Assembly (NCBI GenBank): GCA_020636255.1
Contig: JACJYE010000008.1
Span: forward strand, 310,001-374,000
Source: Lewinellaceae bacterium
Lineage (GTDB): Bacteria; Bacteroidota; Bacteroidia; Chitinophagales; Saprospiraceae
Reading direction: 5' to 3'
Length of the DNA: 64,000 nt
Position numbers and translations under genes: made by a program. The notes under the pieces were generated by a model that was not told where the DNA came from, did no database searches, and saw only the letters and a program-made list of their open reading frames with translations. Numbering within the stretch: the stretch's first letter is position 1; every line of letters starts with the position of its first letter. Positions 43,034 to 51,994 of the stretch are shown in pieces.

Positions 43034-43993
43034 TCATGCTTCCGCAAACTCCAATGCCCGGTATTCCGACCAGGTATGAGCGTTACCACTTAGGGCAAAG
43101 CCGACATGGCCACCGCTACGGGGCATCTCGAGGAATATTTTCGGATGTTTTTCCGCCAGTTTTACCGGCGAACATTCCGGCAACAGAATAGGGTCATTCT
43201 TGGCGTTTACGACCAGCACCTCACGGTCGGTGCCCGCCATGAAGTTTTTAGCGGAAGAATTGTAGTAAAATTCTTCGGCATCAGAATACCCGTTGATAGG
43301 TGCGGAGAAGAAATTATCGAAGTCGCGCCATTCTCTGATCTCGTCGAATTTGCTGGCATCCAGCACGTCGGGGTAAAGTTCGGCTTTGGCCTCTATCTTA
43401 GGGCGCAGGCTCTTGAGGAAACGCTTCTTATAAAACCGGTTGGCGGGCCTTTCGAGTGCCCTCACGCCGGCCTCCAGGTCGCAGGGCGCGGAGAAGGCGA
43501 TGCCCTTGCTGATGGCATCAGGCACTTCATTACCATGCACCCCCAGGTATTTCAGGAGGATGCTGGCGCCCATGCTGAACCCGATGAGCACCACCTGCTC
43601 GTAATCTTTGGTACGTAAAGCATGGCGCACTACATGGCCAATATCGTCGATGTCGCCATGGTGGTACATCCGCAGTTGCTGGTTCATTTCGCCATTACAG
43701 GTACGGCAGTTCCATGCCAGCACGTCCCAGCCACGGCTGGCGAACAACCGGGCCATACCTTTCATATAATGGCGGCGGGAATTACCTTCCAAACCGTGGG
43801 TCAAAATGGCCAGGCGGCGGCCCCCGCCGGTGATCCAGTCCAGGTCGAGGTGGTCGCCGTCGGGCAGGCCGATGCGCTCGCACTCGAAAGGGGCCTCCAC
43901 CTTGCGCAAAACGGCAGGCAGCACCGTCTGCAGGTGCCCGTTGAACTGGTAAGCAGGCGGGCGCCGATACGAAGTGCGATATAGTACAGGCAT
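43034..43993 (-). CDS. YheT family alpha/beta-fold hydrolase
   Basis: A 319-residue hydrolase of the YheT/ABHD1-3 family. It has the family start YQFNGHLQTVLPAVLR, the HG motif LAILTHGLEGNS, RGWDVLAWNCRTCNGEMN, the nucleophile elbow GFSMGASILLKYLG, the acid in NAKNDPILLPE and the terminal His in RSGGHVGF. Members are putative carboxylesterases or lipases; the substrate is unknown. Its ATG overlaps the stop of the upstream CotH-like gene (TAATG), so it is translationally coupled to it. It is convergent with the glycosidase at 43023 (10 bases between stops). Confidence 0.88.
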   Translation of the reverse strand: MPVLYRTSYRRPPAYQFNGHLQTVLPAVLRKVEAPFECERIGLPDGDHLDLDWITGGGRRLAILTHGLEGNSRRHYMKGMARLFASRGWDVLAWNCRTCNGEMNQQLRMYHHGDIDDIGHVVRHALRTKDYEQVVLIGFSMGASILLKYLGVHGNEVPDAISKGIAFSAPCDLEAGVRALERPANRFYKKRFLKSLRPKIEAKAELYPDVLDASKFDEIREWRDFDNFFSAPINGYSDAEEFYYNSSAKNFMAGTDREVLVVNAKNDPILLPECSPVKLAEKHPKIFLEMPRSGGHVGFALSGNAHTWSEYRALEFAEA

Positions 43994-45645
43994 TACTTCT
44001 CGTTCTCTTTTTTGGCGGTCTTCTCACCCTCGCCGGCCGTCAGGAACTCAAAAGATGCCCGTTCGGGGTAGAGCGCGGCGCTATACTGGTTTTCCGCCAC
44101 GACATAATATTCAATCTCCTTGCCTTCCATCTTATCAATGGTAGCCCCCCAGATGCCATCCTGAGCCATCGCGTCATTGTGGCCGCTGTCGTCAAACATC
44201 TCCACTTTGTAGAAAGCGCCGACAGCGCCGTAACGGTAAAACAACCAGGCCATCTCAGCGCCTTCGGGCTTGGCCTGTATGGCCACTATATCGCCGAAAT
44301 CGAGGCTCTCCACAGCAGTGATCAACGGCACTTCTTTGGTGAGCAGGGGGTGCGAGCTAAGGTATTGGGTGCGCGGCCCCATCAGCTCGGCGATGCCGAC
44401 GATGCTCACCTTGTCGGCCTTAGTCGTTTCGTACAGGTTCTTTTTAAAGGCCTCATAAGTGTACAGCTTATTGTTGTCCTCCTTGACGTATTTGTCGATC
44501 AGGGCCTGGAGCTCCGCACCGCGCCGCAGGTAGGTGCTGTCTACGAAATAGTCGTTGACGATGGTGCGGATGTGGGCCAGATACATCTTCCTGTAGAGCC
44601 CGTTGCCGAGCAGGTTGGTGATCAACGGGCGTTTTTCGTTCTTTTGTTTATAGTGCTGAAAAGGGCTGAGCTCCTGCATTTCCTGATTGGTGAGCGGGCT
44701 GCCGCTGATGCCGTCATAGCGGAAACCGCCGAAGGACAGGTTCAGGTCCCAGATGATGGGCTGGAAGGCCCCGCCCTGGTCGCGGTACAGGTAATAATTG
44801 TGGCAAAAACGCCCTGTATAACTGTCCAGGTTGACCAGCACGCTATTGAAGGCCAGCATCCACAACGCCTGGTCGATGTTAAAGATGGAATCCAGCTTCT
44901 GAGTCTGGTAGTTGAGCACATAGGCCAGCTCGATCAGCTCTTTCCAGCCGTGGCCGGACTTGATCTCGTATTTGCTCATGTAACAGGCCGAATCCTTACC
45001 CAGGAACTGCAGCGACGATTTCTCCCCTTCCTTGCAGTTGGGCAGGGTTTCTTCGCCCCAAATAGGGTCACACTTAAACAGGATGCCACTGTCGTCGTGG
45101 TAGTACCGTTCCAGAAAGTCATCCTCCACCGATTCGGTGTTGTTGTACAGCCCCAGGTAGGTATCGTTGACGTACAGTTTGATAAAATTGGCGCGCGGGG
45201 CCGGCATATAACGGCGGGCGATCTCATAGGAAAGCACCTCCCGGATGAAGGATGGGTCGCGAAAGACGTTGCTGAGCTTCATCTTGTCGTATCCTCCCGG
45301 CAATTTCAGGGACTTATCCGTATGGTTGAAATCTATATTGAAAGGCAGCTTGGTGTAGCCGTCCTTGCGCACGCTGAAATAAGAGCTGTTGCCCTTGTAG
45401 CGCACCCCCACACCTTCGTAGCGCTTTCCATTGTATGTGGCGTCGCCGACCAGCCGCTGGTCATAGCCGCGCTGTTTCAGGGAATCGAGGATCTGGTCCC
45501 AGTTCGCCTCTTTGAAAAAGAGCCGGACTTCATTGACCGCATTGATGTCGAAAATATCTTCGGTTTTTGCCACCCCTTTGCTCTGGGCCATAAGTAAGGC
45601 CGGCGCGGCAAGCGTAGCGAGGATAAACAGGATAAAACGTTGCAT
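43993..45645 (-). CDS. Exported CotH kinase-like protein (paralogue 1)
   Basis: A 550-residue secreted protein with a signal peptide (ending LLMAQ). The CotH domain spans about 35-410: VNEVRLFFKEANWDQILDSL, GVGVRYKGNSSYFSV, REVLSYEIARRYMPAPRANF, LALW-like MLAFNSVLVNLDSYTGRF, and IIWDLNLSFGG, the DxN metal/ATP motif of CotH atypical kinases. The C-terminus adds a beta-sandwich-like part (AWLFYRYGAVGAFYKVEMFDD) and a Lys/Glu-rich tail. CotH phosphorylates spore-coat proteins in Bacillus; in Bacteroidota the targets are unknown. It is paralogous to the gene upstream and coupled to yheT downstream. Confidence 0.87.
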   Translation of the reverse strand: MQRFILFILATLAAPALLMAQSKGVAKTEDIFDINAVNEVRLFFKEANWDQILDSLKQRGYDQRLVGDATYNGKRYEGVGVRYKGNSSYFSVRKDGYTKLPFNIDFNHTDKSLKLPGGYDKMKLSNVFRDPSFIREVLSYEIARRYMPAPRANFIKLYVNDTYLGLYNNTESVEDDFLERYYHDDSGILFKCDPIWGEETLPNCKEGEKSSLQFLGKDSACYMSKYEIKSGHGWKELIELAYVLNYQTQKLDSIFNIDQALWMLAFNSVLVNLDSYTGRFCHNYYLYRDQGGAFQPIIWDLNLSFGGFRYDGISGSPLTNQEMQELSPFQHYKQKNEKRPLITNLLGNGLYRKMYLAHIRTIVNDYFVDSTYLRRGAELQALIDKYVKEDNNKLYTYEAFKKNLYETTKADKVSIVGIAELMGPRTQYLSSHPLLTKEVPLITAVESLDFGDIVAIQAKPEGAEMAWLFYRYGAVGAFYKVEMFDDSGHNDAMAQDGIWGATIDKMEGKEIEYYVVAENQYSAALYPERASFEFLTAGEGEKTAKKENEK

Positions 45646-45664
45646 AGGCCAAATTAGGGTTGCT

Positions 45665-45713
45665 CAAAAAAATTGCGAAGCCTCGTATCATAATGACATA
45701 CGGGGCTTCGCAA
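45665..45713 (-). terminator. Intrinsic terminator after CotH paralogue 2
   Basis: On the minus strand TTGCGAAGCCCCGT pairs with ACGAGGCTTCGCAA (14 pairs, one G-U) and is followed by TTTTTTTG. It lies 51 bases past the stop of the upstream CotH-like gene, so paralogue 1 probably needs its own promoter or read-through. Confidence 0.8.
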
Positions 45714-45763
45714 TAGTTCCCCCGCAGCCGGGGAACGGGATTCGTATAACAAGCCGGAACAAA

Positions 45764-47377
45764 TCAGTTGTTCAGTTCTTCCAGGCTGGCAAGGTGGCGT
45801 TCGAACATATAACGCGGCGGATCGAAAGTTGCCGCTCCTGCGTTTTCTGCGTAGATATAGTATTCGATGGTATTCGCTCCATCGGAGGGCTGAATCACAG
45901 CGCCGAATACGCCGTCTTCTGCTTCCCCGTCGTTGTGCTTGCCGTCGTCGCGCATAGGCATGTGCTGGAAGGCCTCGCCGTCATTGAAGCGATAATACAA
46001 CACCACGTCTTTCGGGAATTTATCGACATGGGCCTGGATCTTGAAATCCGTGACCCTTTGTGTGGACAGGCGTTCTCTGCGGGTGACGGCCACATCGCTG
46101 ATAGCCGGCGGCAGTACGGACAGGAGCTTGTTCTCGCGCAGGTAAGCCGTGCGCGGCCCCATGAGCTCCTGCAGGCCCGGTATGCGGCTACGGCTGCCGA
46201 TGGTAGAAGTAAGGCTTGCGTCGAAGTCCTCCATGGAATAATACCGGTTGGAATCCTCTTCGAAGGCTTTTCTGATCAGCGTTTGCAGCTCCTTGACCCG
46301 GCCCACATACTCATCGTGGTGGAAAAAGTCATGGACGATCGATCGGATGTGGGCAAGGTACATCTTCTGGTATTTCTCGATGCTCAGCAGGCGGCTTATG
46401 AGTGGTTTGGCCGCATTATCGACATGGAGGAGCGGGTTCATCTCCTGCAGCTCTTTCAGCTTGAGGTCGGACCCTACGCCGGTATTCTTGTAACTGCCGA
46501 AGCAGAGGTTCAGGTCATAGATAATAGGCGTAAACTTTCCCGACGCATCGCGGTAAAGGTAGTAATTCTCGCTGTAGCGCCCGGTATAACTGCTCAGGTT
46601 GTCCAGCACGTTATTGAAGGCCAGCATCCACAGCGCCCGGTCGACGTCGAGTACGCGCTCCACCTCTGCCGGGCTCTGGTTGAGCACGTAGGTCAGCTCG
46701 ATAAGGTCGTCCCAGCCCGAATCGGAGAGCAGGACGAAATTGTGAAGGTAACACTTGGCGCTGTTGTCATATTGCAGAGAGCCGAACACATCGCTCTTGC
46801 AGCCGGAGGGTTCCGGCTCCAGGAGATTGGGGGCGCATTGTACGAAGGTGCCCTTGCTGGTGCCGAAATTGTGGACGAGGAAAGCATCGTCGATCGGTTC
46901 CACATTGACGAAAAGGCCGTAATATTCGCCGTTGACGTACACTTTGGTGTAGTTGGCCCGCGGCGCCGGCATGTAATGCCTGGCGATCTCGTAGCCGAAC
47001 ACTTCGCGAACCATACTCGGGTCGCGCAGGGCGCTGGAAAGGGTTACCTGGCGCTGCCCCTGGTAGTTCTGTTCCTTGTCAATAAAATTGAGCTTGATAT
47101 ACAGGCTGTTGCGCTTGCTGCCCGGTTGGAAAGACCTGGCGCCCCGGTAGCGCACCCCGATGTCGTTGAATTTCTGGCCATTGATCTCGATCGAGCCCAG
47201 CAAAAGGCCTTCTCCGTTGAAGCGGAGAGAATCCAGGACATACCGCCAGTTATCCTGTTCAAACTTGATCTTGATCTCCTGAATCGTATTTACGTCGTAA
47301 AAGTCAGCCTGAGCCCATACGAGAGAGGATGGCCCCAGGATCATGAGGCTCCATAAGATCAGTATGTTTCTTTTCAT
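45764..47377 (-). CDS. Exported CotH kinase-like protein (paralogue 2)
   Basis: A 537-residue paralogue of the gene at 43993-45645 with a signal peptide (ending SLVWAQ) and the same blocks: IKIKFEQDNWRYVLDSLRF, DIGVRYRGARSFQPGS, MVREVFGYEIARHYMPAPRAN, NNVLDNLSSYTGRYSENYYL and IIYDLNLCFGSY. The C-terminal ~110 residues form a beta-rich domain ending in RYMFERHLASLEELNN. A terminator follows. The two tandem copies have diverged over most of their length, so the duplication is not recent. The function is only inferred from the CotH fold: a possible protein kinase outside the cytoplasm. Confidence 0.87.
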   Translation of the reverse strand: MKRNILILWSLMILGPSSLVWAQADFYDVNTIQEIKIKFEQDNWRYVLDSLRFNGEGLLLGSIEINGQKFNDIGVRYRGARSFQPGSKRNSLYIKLNFIDKEQNYQGQRQVTLSSALRDPSMVREVFGYEIARHYMPAPRANYTKVYVNGEYYGLFVNVEPIDDAFLVHNFGTSKGTFVQCAPNLLEPEPSGCKSDVFGSLQYDNSAKCYLHNFVLLSDSGWDDLIELTYVLNQSPAEVERVLDVDRALWMLAFNNVLDNLSSYTGRYSENYYLYRDASGKFTPIIYDLNLCFGSYKNTGVGSDLKLKELQEMNPLLHVDNAAKPLISRLLSIEKYQKMYLAHIRSIVHDFFHHDEYVGRVKELQTLIRKAFEEDSNRYYSMEDFDASLTSTIGSRSRIPGLQELMGPRTAYLRENKLLSVLPPAISDVAVTRRERLSTQRVTDFKIQAHVDKFPKDVVLYYRFNDGEAFQHMPMRDDGKHNDGEAEDGVFGAVIQPSDGANTIEYYIYAENAGAATFDPPRYMFERHLASLEELNN

Positions 47378-47590
47378 ATTAGGATAGATGTGATTTCAGG
47401 ATTACTATAAATAAAAATTCTTGCGATGCAATATTAATAAATTTTCCTCAGCCCACTGCCCTGGCCCTTTTCGTTTCACGAAAGCAATAACGATTTTTTG
47501 GCCGGTGTATTTCACCTGCTCTTAACACAACTATTTTTTTCTCATATTACTAAGTTGCTGGCCGGTGAATGCCGGGTTATGCCCTCCTCC

Positions 47591-47812
47591 TCAGGCCATC
47601 ATCTGCATGATATGCAGCACGATATTGACCAGCGTGATAGCCACCAGGGCCAGAGCTGCCAGGCGAAGCCACCAGCCATTGCGCTGTCGAAAGGCCTCGG
47701 CGCGCTGACGCGCCCCGGGGTCGTTGGTTTTCATCCGCCCAATGGCAAAAAGGTAAATGTATACGCCTATGGACAGGAAAATGAACTCTAACAATAATCC
47801 CAGGTACTCCAT
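47591..47812 (-). CDS. Small two-helix membrane protein
   Basis: A 73-residue protein with two transmembrane helices: LGLLLEFIFLSIGVYIYLFAIG (residues 4-25) and WLRLAALALVAITLVNIVLHI (~48-68), separated by a basic, cytoplasmic-looking loop (RMKTNDPGARQRAEAFRQRNG). I do not recognise a named family; similar small proteins occur in related genomes as I recall. The ATG at 47812 is preferred; the open frame to 47917 overlaps the 3' end of the asparaginase gene. It follows that gene by 55 bases on the same strand. Confidence 0.65.
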   Translation of the reverse strand: MEYLGLLLEFIFLSIGVYIYLFAIGRMKTNDPGARQRAEAFRQRNGWWLRLAALALVAITLVNIVLHIMQMMA

Positions 47813-47867
47813 ATATGTGTATTGCGTAATGTTAACCTTTACCAGGCGCCGAACAAGCGCATAGCGC

Positions 47868-48362
47868 CTACCCTCCCAATTCCTCAAAAAAGCCCGTCTT
47901 GGTATTTTTCCGCACATTGTCCCAGTGGAAATACCGTCCGTTCATCGCCACAAAAACGTCGTGGGGAAGGATCTGGACAAAGGCCAGCGCACTGCCCAGA
48001 TTGAAAAAGCCGTCGGACGAAGTCCCGAAAGCGTAAGGGATCATAGCCCCCGTCAGTACGATGGACTTATCGGTAATTCCCGCTGATGCCAGGTATTTTG
48101 CAGTCTGGACGATCGTATCTGTCCCATGTGTAATGAGTATCCTGTCGTGTGGGCTGCGGCGACAATTATAGGCGATGATCTCCCGGTCTTCATCGCGCAT
48201 CTCCAGGCTGTCCACCATCATCAGGGTCTTAACGTCTATTTCGAGGGTGCAGCGCCCCCGCTCGAACATGCTGGGCAGGTGCGTATCCTTGAAATAGAGG
48301 TTGCCGGTGATATAGTTATACTCTTTATCAAAAGTGCCTCCGGTGACAAATACCTGGATCAT
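47868..48362 (-). CDS. Single-domain asparaginase-like protein
   Basis: A 164-residue protein matching only the N-terminal domain of L-asparaginases (about half the usual 320-350 residues). It has the first catalytic threonine block IQVFVTGGTFDKEYN and the second block ILITHGTDTIVQTAKYL, then IVLTGAMIPYAFGTSSDGFFNLGSALAF. The ATG at 48362 puts the strand IQVFVTGGTF at the N-terminus as in the family. The C-terminal dimer-forming domain is absent and no remnant is visible, so this is a genuine short form and not a frameshift. Hydrolysis of asparagine is likely but not certain. Confidence 0.85.
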   Translation of the reverse strand: MIQVFVTGGTFDKEYNYITGNLYFKDTHLPSMFERGRCTLEIDVKTLMMVDSLEMRDEDREIIAYNCRRSPHDRILITHGTDTIVQTAKYLASAGITDKSIVLTGAMIPYAFGTSSDGFFNLGSALAFVQILPHDVFVAMNGRYFHWDNVRKNTKTGFFEELGG

Positions 48363-48441
48363 GGCTGGATGGGCTTTGTTCTGCGTTCTGCGTTGTCGGC
48401 CAACGGCCTTTTGTAAGGCAAGTATAATCATTTAAAAGCGT

Positions 48442-48475
48442 AAATGGGTAAATGCCTCACGGCATTTACCCATTT
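48442..48475 (-). terminator. Strong hairpin after the M16 gene (likely terminator)
   Basis: AAATGGGTAAATGCC pairs perfectly (15 bases) with GGCATTTACCCATTT around a TCAC loop. On the minus strand it lies 34 bases after the M16 stop and is followed by ACGCTTTTAAA, a weak T-run. Confidence 0.6.
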
Positions 48476-48509
48476 GAACCTTATCTTCACCGAAGCCCGG
48501 CCAGGCGGA

Positions 48510-50609
48510 TCATTCCACCTCGAAGATGCTATCGTCGAGCCCTTTGTTGATCTCTACGGATTCCACCTTCAGGGTGATGGGGAATGGCCCCATGCCTGCC
48601 GACTTGAGCTCGTAGGGCACCCGGATGCCATCGGTTTCCCGGTAGTCGCCATAATCGTTGGTGACCGTTACCTTTTCATCACCCGGGCCCGCTTGCGTAG
48701 CTACCGTCCGGGCCTTCAGGCCGGTTTCGACGTCGAAATATTCTGTTGCCGTATTCCCGCCAGGATAGGTTATATCAACCCGGTAGGCCTTTTTGCCGTC
48801 GAGGGCCTCTATGCCGGCCAATGTCAGGGTATATCCCTTTTTACCGTACTCCATTTCCGGAAATAGCAGGGCCTGCTGCTTCATGGCTTCCAGAGCTTCC
48901 CCTTCCATTTTCTGCTCTGAGCCCATCGCATTGACCATGCCCTGCTCGCCGTCGAAGCGGGTGGTGTTGAGGGCCATGCCGTTCATCGTGACCTCCATCA
49001 GCATTTTATTGGGGGCCTTGCGCTGCATTTTCATTTCCATGGACATGCCCTGTACCGTAGTAGTCATGTTGAAGGTGATATCCTGCACTTTTGATGCCTG
49101 GCTGCGCCCGCCTATGGCGTTAAGGTAATTGTCTACGACATCCATGGCTGTGAGGCCTTCCGGGAGTTCATCCGCTTCTTCTTTGATAGGGTTGCCCTCC
49201 ACGTCAAAGAAATGGACTTTTCCGTCACCGGACAGGCCGGCGAGCTTATCGGCCACCTCGTCCTTATTGCCCACCACGACGATATGCGACTGGCCGGGCA
49301 GCAGGTACTGGCGGGCGCCTTTGATGACGTCTTCGGGCGTCAGCGCCGACGTCTTTTCCAGGTATGTGGCGTAATAATCCTGGGGCAGCTTATAACGCGC
49401 CGTGTTCAGGGCGAAGGAAGCCACCTGCTGCGGCCGCTCCAGCGCACGGGCAAACTTACCATAGATATAATTCTTGATGCTGGCCAGCTCCGCGTCCGCC
49501 ACCGGTTCCTCGCGAAGGCGGTTCATCTCGTACAGGAACTGTACAATGGCACTGTCCGTCACCTCATTGCGTACGCTGCCGCCTGCCGAGAAATAACCGA
49601 TATAAGGGTCGCTCATGAGCGTGGAGGTCACGCCATAGGAATACCCTTTGTCTTCGCGTATATTACCATTGAGGCGGCTGCCCAGCAGGCCGGGGTCGCC
49701 GAGAATAGTATTGACCATATTGGCGACGATAGCATCCTGCGTGCCCGGCTTGAGGTTGACCGGGTAAGTGACGCGGATGGAGGACTGCACGGCGCCGGGT
49801 TTGTCAACGAAGTCAACCTGGGCTTTCGCCGGGGCCTCCGGCCGTACGTAAAATTCTTTGTTCACCTCTCCTTTTTCCCACTTGCCGAAGTATTTCTCAG
49901 CGGCCTTTTTAGCATCCTCCAGCTTAACATCACCGACGATGGCCAGGAACGAAATATTGGGCTTAAAGTAGGTATCATAATACGCTTTGCAGCGCTCTGC
50001 GGTAATGCTCTGCAGGCTCTTTTCCGTAATGATCTCCCCGTAAGGGTGGCCTTTGCCATAACGCAGGACATCCGAGAGGTTATCGGCGACGAAGTCGGCC
50101 CTGTCTTTCTGGTAGGCCAGGTTCGACAGGCGCTGCTTCTGTACCTTGGCGAATTCCTCTTCGGGGAAAGTGGGGTTGAGCAGCACATCCGACATCACTT
50201 CCAGCAACTTGTCCTGGTGCTTGGCGAGGCAGGCGCCGTAGAGGCCGCCCTCATCAGAAGAAAAATCGGCGCCTATAAAATCGATGGTTGCATCGATCTG
50301 CGCCTTGGTGCGGGTTTTCGTGCCCCGGCTGATCAACTCGCCCGCCAGTTCGGAGGCGCCGGCAAATTCCCCTTCTTTTATAGGTGGCACGTCGGCCAGC
50401 AGCTGAAAGGAGACCCTCGGCAGCTTATGGTTTTCCACTACAATAACCTGCAGGCCGTTGTCGAGCGCAAACTGCTCGTAATGGCCCATATCGATGCGGG
50501 GCGCCGGCCCTGCTGCAGGCGCATTTTTCCTGAAGTCGTCATTCTGAGCCCAAAGCCCCTGAAAAGCGCATAAGGCCAGCAATAAAAAAAGGAAACGAGT
50601 ATTTCTCAT
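48510..50609 (-). CDS. Catalytically inactive M16 peptidase-like protein with C-terminal LolA-like domain
   Basis: A 699-residue exported protein (signal ending GLWAQ). Residues ~40-465 are two M16 (insulinase/pitrilysin) halves, but the HxxEH zinc motif reads Ser86-E-L-Ala89-Gly90 in AGASELAGELISRGT, so all three zinc/catalytic residues are lost. The second half keeps the R/Y region (EDKGYSYGVTSTLMSD). Residues ~490-699 resemble an outer-membrane lipoprotein carrier (LolA/LolB-like) fold: DVVDNYLNAIGGRSQASKV, then beta-strands. The upstream gene is the active M16 partner; the two presumably form the M16B heterodimer. The fused lipid-carrier-like domain is less usual. Confidence 0.88.
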   Translation of the reverse strand: MRNTRFLFLLLALCAFQGLWAQNDDFRKNAPAAGPAPRIDMGHYEQFALDNGLQVIVVENHKLPRVSFQLLADVPPIKEGEFAGASELAGELISRGTKTRTKAQIDATIDFIGADFSSDEGGLYGACLAKHQDKLLEVMSDVLLNPTFPEEEFAKVQKQRLSNLAYQKDRADFVADNLSDVLRYGKGHPYGEIITEKSLQSITAERCKAYYDTYFKPNISFLAIVGDVKLEDAKKAAEKYFGKWEKGEVNKEFYVRPEAPAKAQVDFVDKPGAVQSSIRVTYPVNLKPGTQDAIVANMVNTILGDPGLLGSRLNGNIREDKGYSYGVTSTLMSDPYIGYFSAGGSVRNEVTDSAIVQFLYEMNRLREEPVADAELASIKNYIYGKFARALERPQQVASFALNTARYKLPQDYYATYLEKTSALTPEDVIKGARQYLLPGQSHIVVVGNKDEVADKLAGLSGDGKVHFFDVEGNPIKEEADELPEGLTAMDVVDNYLNAIGGRSQASKVQDITFNMTTTVQGMSMEMKMQRKAPNKMLMEVTMNGMALNTTRFDGEQGMVNAMGSEQKMEGEALEAMKQQALLFPEMEYGKKGYTLTLAGIEALDGKKAYRVDITYPGGNTATEYFDVETGLKARTVATQAGPGDEKVTVTNDYGDYRETDGIRVPYELKSAGMGPFPITLKVESVEINKGLDDSIFEVE

Positions 50610-50665
50610 TTTTTCAGATTTCTTGGTTTATAAATACACTCTTCACGCCGAATGCCCACGGCCGG

Positions 50666-51994
50666 CTAAGGCTGGCTCGGCCTGGGCAGGTAGTACAGCA
50701 CCACCCTGTTGTCCTTGGTGAAGTACTTCCGGGCCACCCGCTGGATATCCTCCTTCGTCACTTTCATATATTTATCGATCTCTGTATTGATGAGGTTGGC
50801 GTCGCCATACAGCACGGCGTAGGTGGCCAGGTTATTGGCAATGCCGAACATCGTAGCGTTATCGCTGATGAAGCTGCTTTCGATCTGGTTGCGCAGCTTC
50901 TGGAACTCATCTTCGGTGATGCCGTCTTTCTGTACCTTCCCGATCTCGGCATGGATAGCGTTCTCCAGGGCCTGCGGGTCCTGGCCGGCGTTGGCAATGG
51001 CATAGGCCAGCGCAAAGCTGGGCCCCTCGCGCTGGTAGGCGATATTGCCGACCTGAATGGCGAGCTGCTGCTCGTCAACCAATGCCTTCTGGAGGCGCGA
51101 ACTTTGCCCTTCCGACAGCAGTTGCGTCAGCATGCTCACAGCGTAGAAATCATCGGCGCCGATAGCCGGGGTGCGGTAAGCTTCAAAGACCCCCGGCAGC
51201 TGAACGCGGTCGAAGATCGTATCGCGCACCTCGCCGCCCAGCGGCGGCTCCTCGATATTGGGGCGGTAAATAGGCTGTTCCCTTTTGGGAATATCCTTGA
51301 AGTATTTCGAAACCGCTTCCCGGGCCTGCCGGGGTTCAAAATCACCTGCAATGACGATCACCGCGTTGTTGGGCACATAAAATTCGCGGTAGAACTTCAC
51401 GTAGTCCGCCTCGGTAGCTGCATTGAGATGGTCCATCGACCCGATCGTCTGCCACTGGTAGGGGTGTTTGCGGTACATGCGCTTCAGGATCTCGCGCTGA
51501 TAGGAGCCGTAAGGACGGTTGTCGTAGCGCTGCCGCATCTCTTCCTTGACCACCTCGCGCTGCGTCTCTACGCCTTTCTGGTCTACCTTGGCGTGCAACA
51601 TGCGCTCCGATTCCAGCCACAGGCCCAGGGAGAGCTGGTTGGATGGCAGGATCTCAAAGTAGCAGGTGTTATCGGCAGTGGTGTAGGCATTGAGCGTCCC
51701 ACCGGCATTCTGGATGTATTTGTCGAATTCGCCGCGTTCGATATTATCGGAACCTTCGAAGAGGAGGTGCTCGAAGAAGTGGGCAAAACCCGTACGTTTG
51801 GGGTCTTCGTTCTTGGACCCCACATGGTACATGACGGCAATGGCAACAATAGGCGTGCTCTTATCCTGATGCAGGATTACCCGCAGGCCGTTGTCCAGCG
51901 TATATTGTTCGAACGCAATGCGGCCTTCCTGGCCATTGGCCGTCACCAGGCCGAAGCCAAAGAGCGATAGCCATGCTAAAACCTTAAACCTCAT
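50666..51994 (-). CDS. M16 zinc metallopeptidase, active subunit, exported
   Basis: A 442-residue M16B peptidase with a signal peptide (1-21). The inverted zinc motif HxxEH is intact: His72-F-F-Glu75-His76 in TGFAHFFEHLLFEGSDN. The third ligand Glu lies downstream in the REVVKEEMRQRYDNRPYG block. The C-terminal half has the paired R/Y signature region. It is 56 bases upstream of the inactive M16-LolA gene on the same strand, the usual alpha/beta arrangement of bacterial M16B enzymes, which degrade unfolded peptides in the periplasm. The ATG at 51994 is chosen for the signal peptide; 52018 is also in frame. Confidence 0.92.
   Translation of the reverse strand: MRFKVLAWLSLFGFGLVTANGQEGRIAFEQYTLDNGLRVILHQDKSTPIVAIAVMYHVGSKNEDPKRTGFAHFFEHLLFEGSDNIERGEFDKYIQNAGGTLNAYTTADNTCYFEILPSNQLSLGLWLESERMLHAKVDQKGVETQREVVKEEMRQRYDNRPYGSYQREILKRMYRKHPYQWQTIGSMDHLNAATEADYVKFYREFYVPNNAVIVIAGDFEPRQAREAVSKYFKDIPKREQPIYRPNIEEPPLGGEVRDTIFDRVQLPGVFEAYRTPAIGADDFYAVSMLTQLLSEGQSSRLQKALVDEQQLAIQVGNIAYQREGPSFALAYAIANAGQDPQALENAIHAEIGKVQKDGITEDEFQKLRNQIESSFISDNATMFGIANNLATYAVLYGDANLINTEIDKYMKVTKEDIQRVARKYFTKDNRVVLYYLPRPSQP

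Noticed and set aside
45512..47356. A 614-codon open frame antisense to a CotH-like gene
   Set aside because: Shadow frame of a gene with signal peptide and family motifs.
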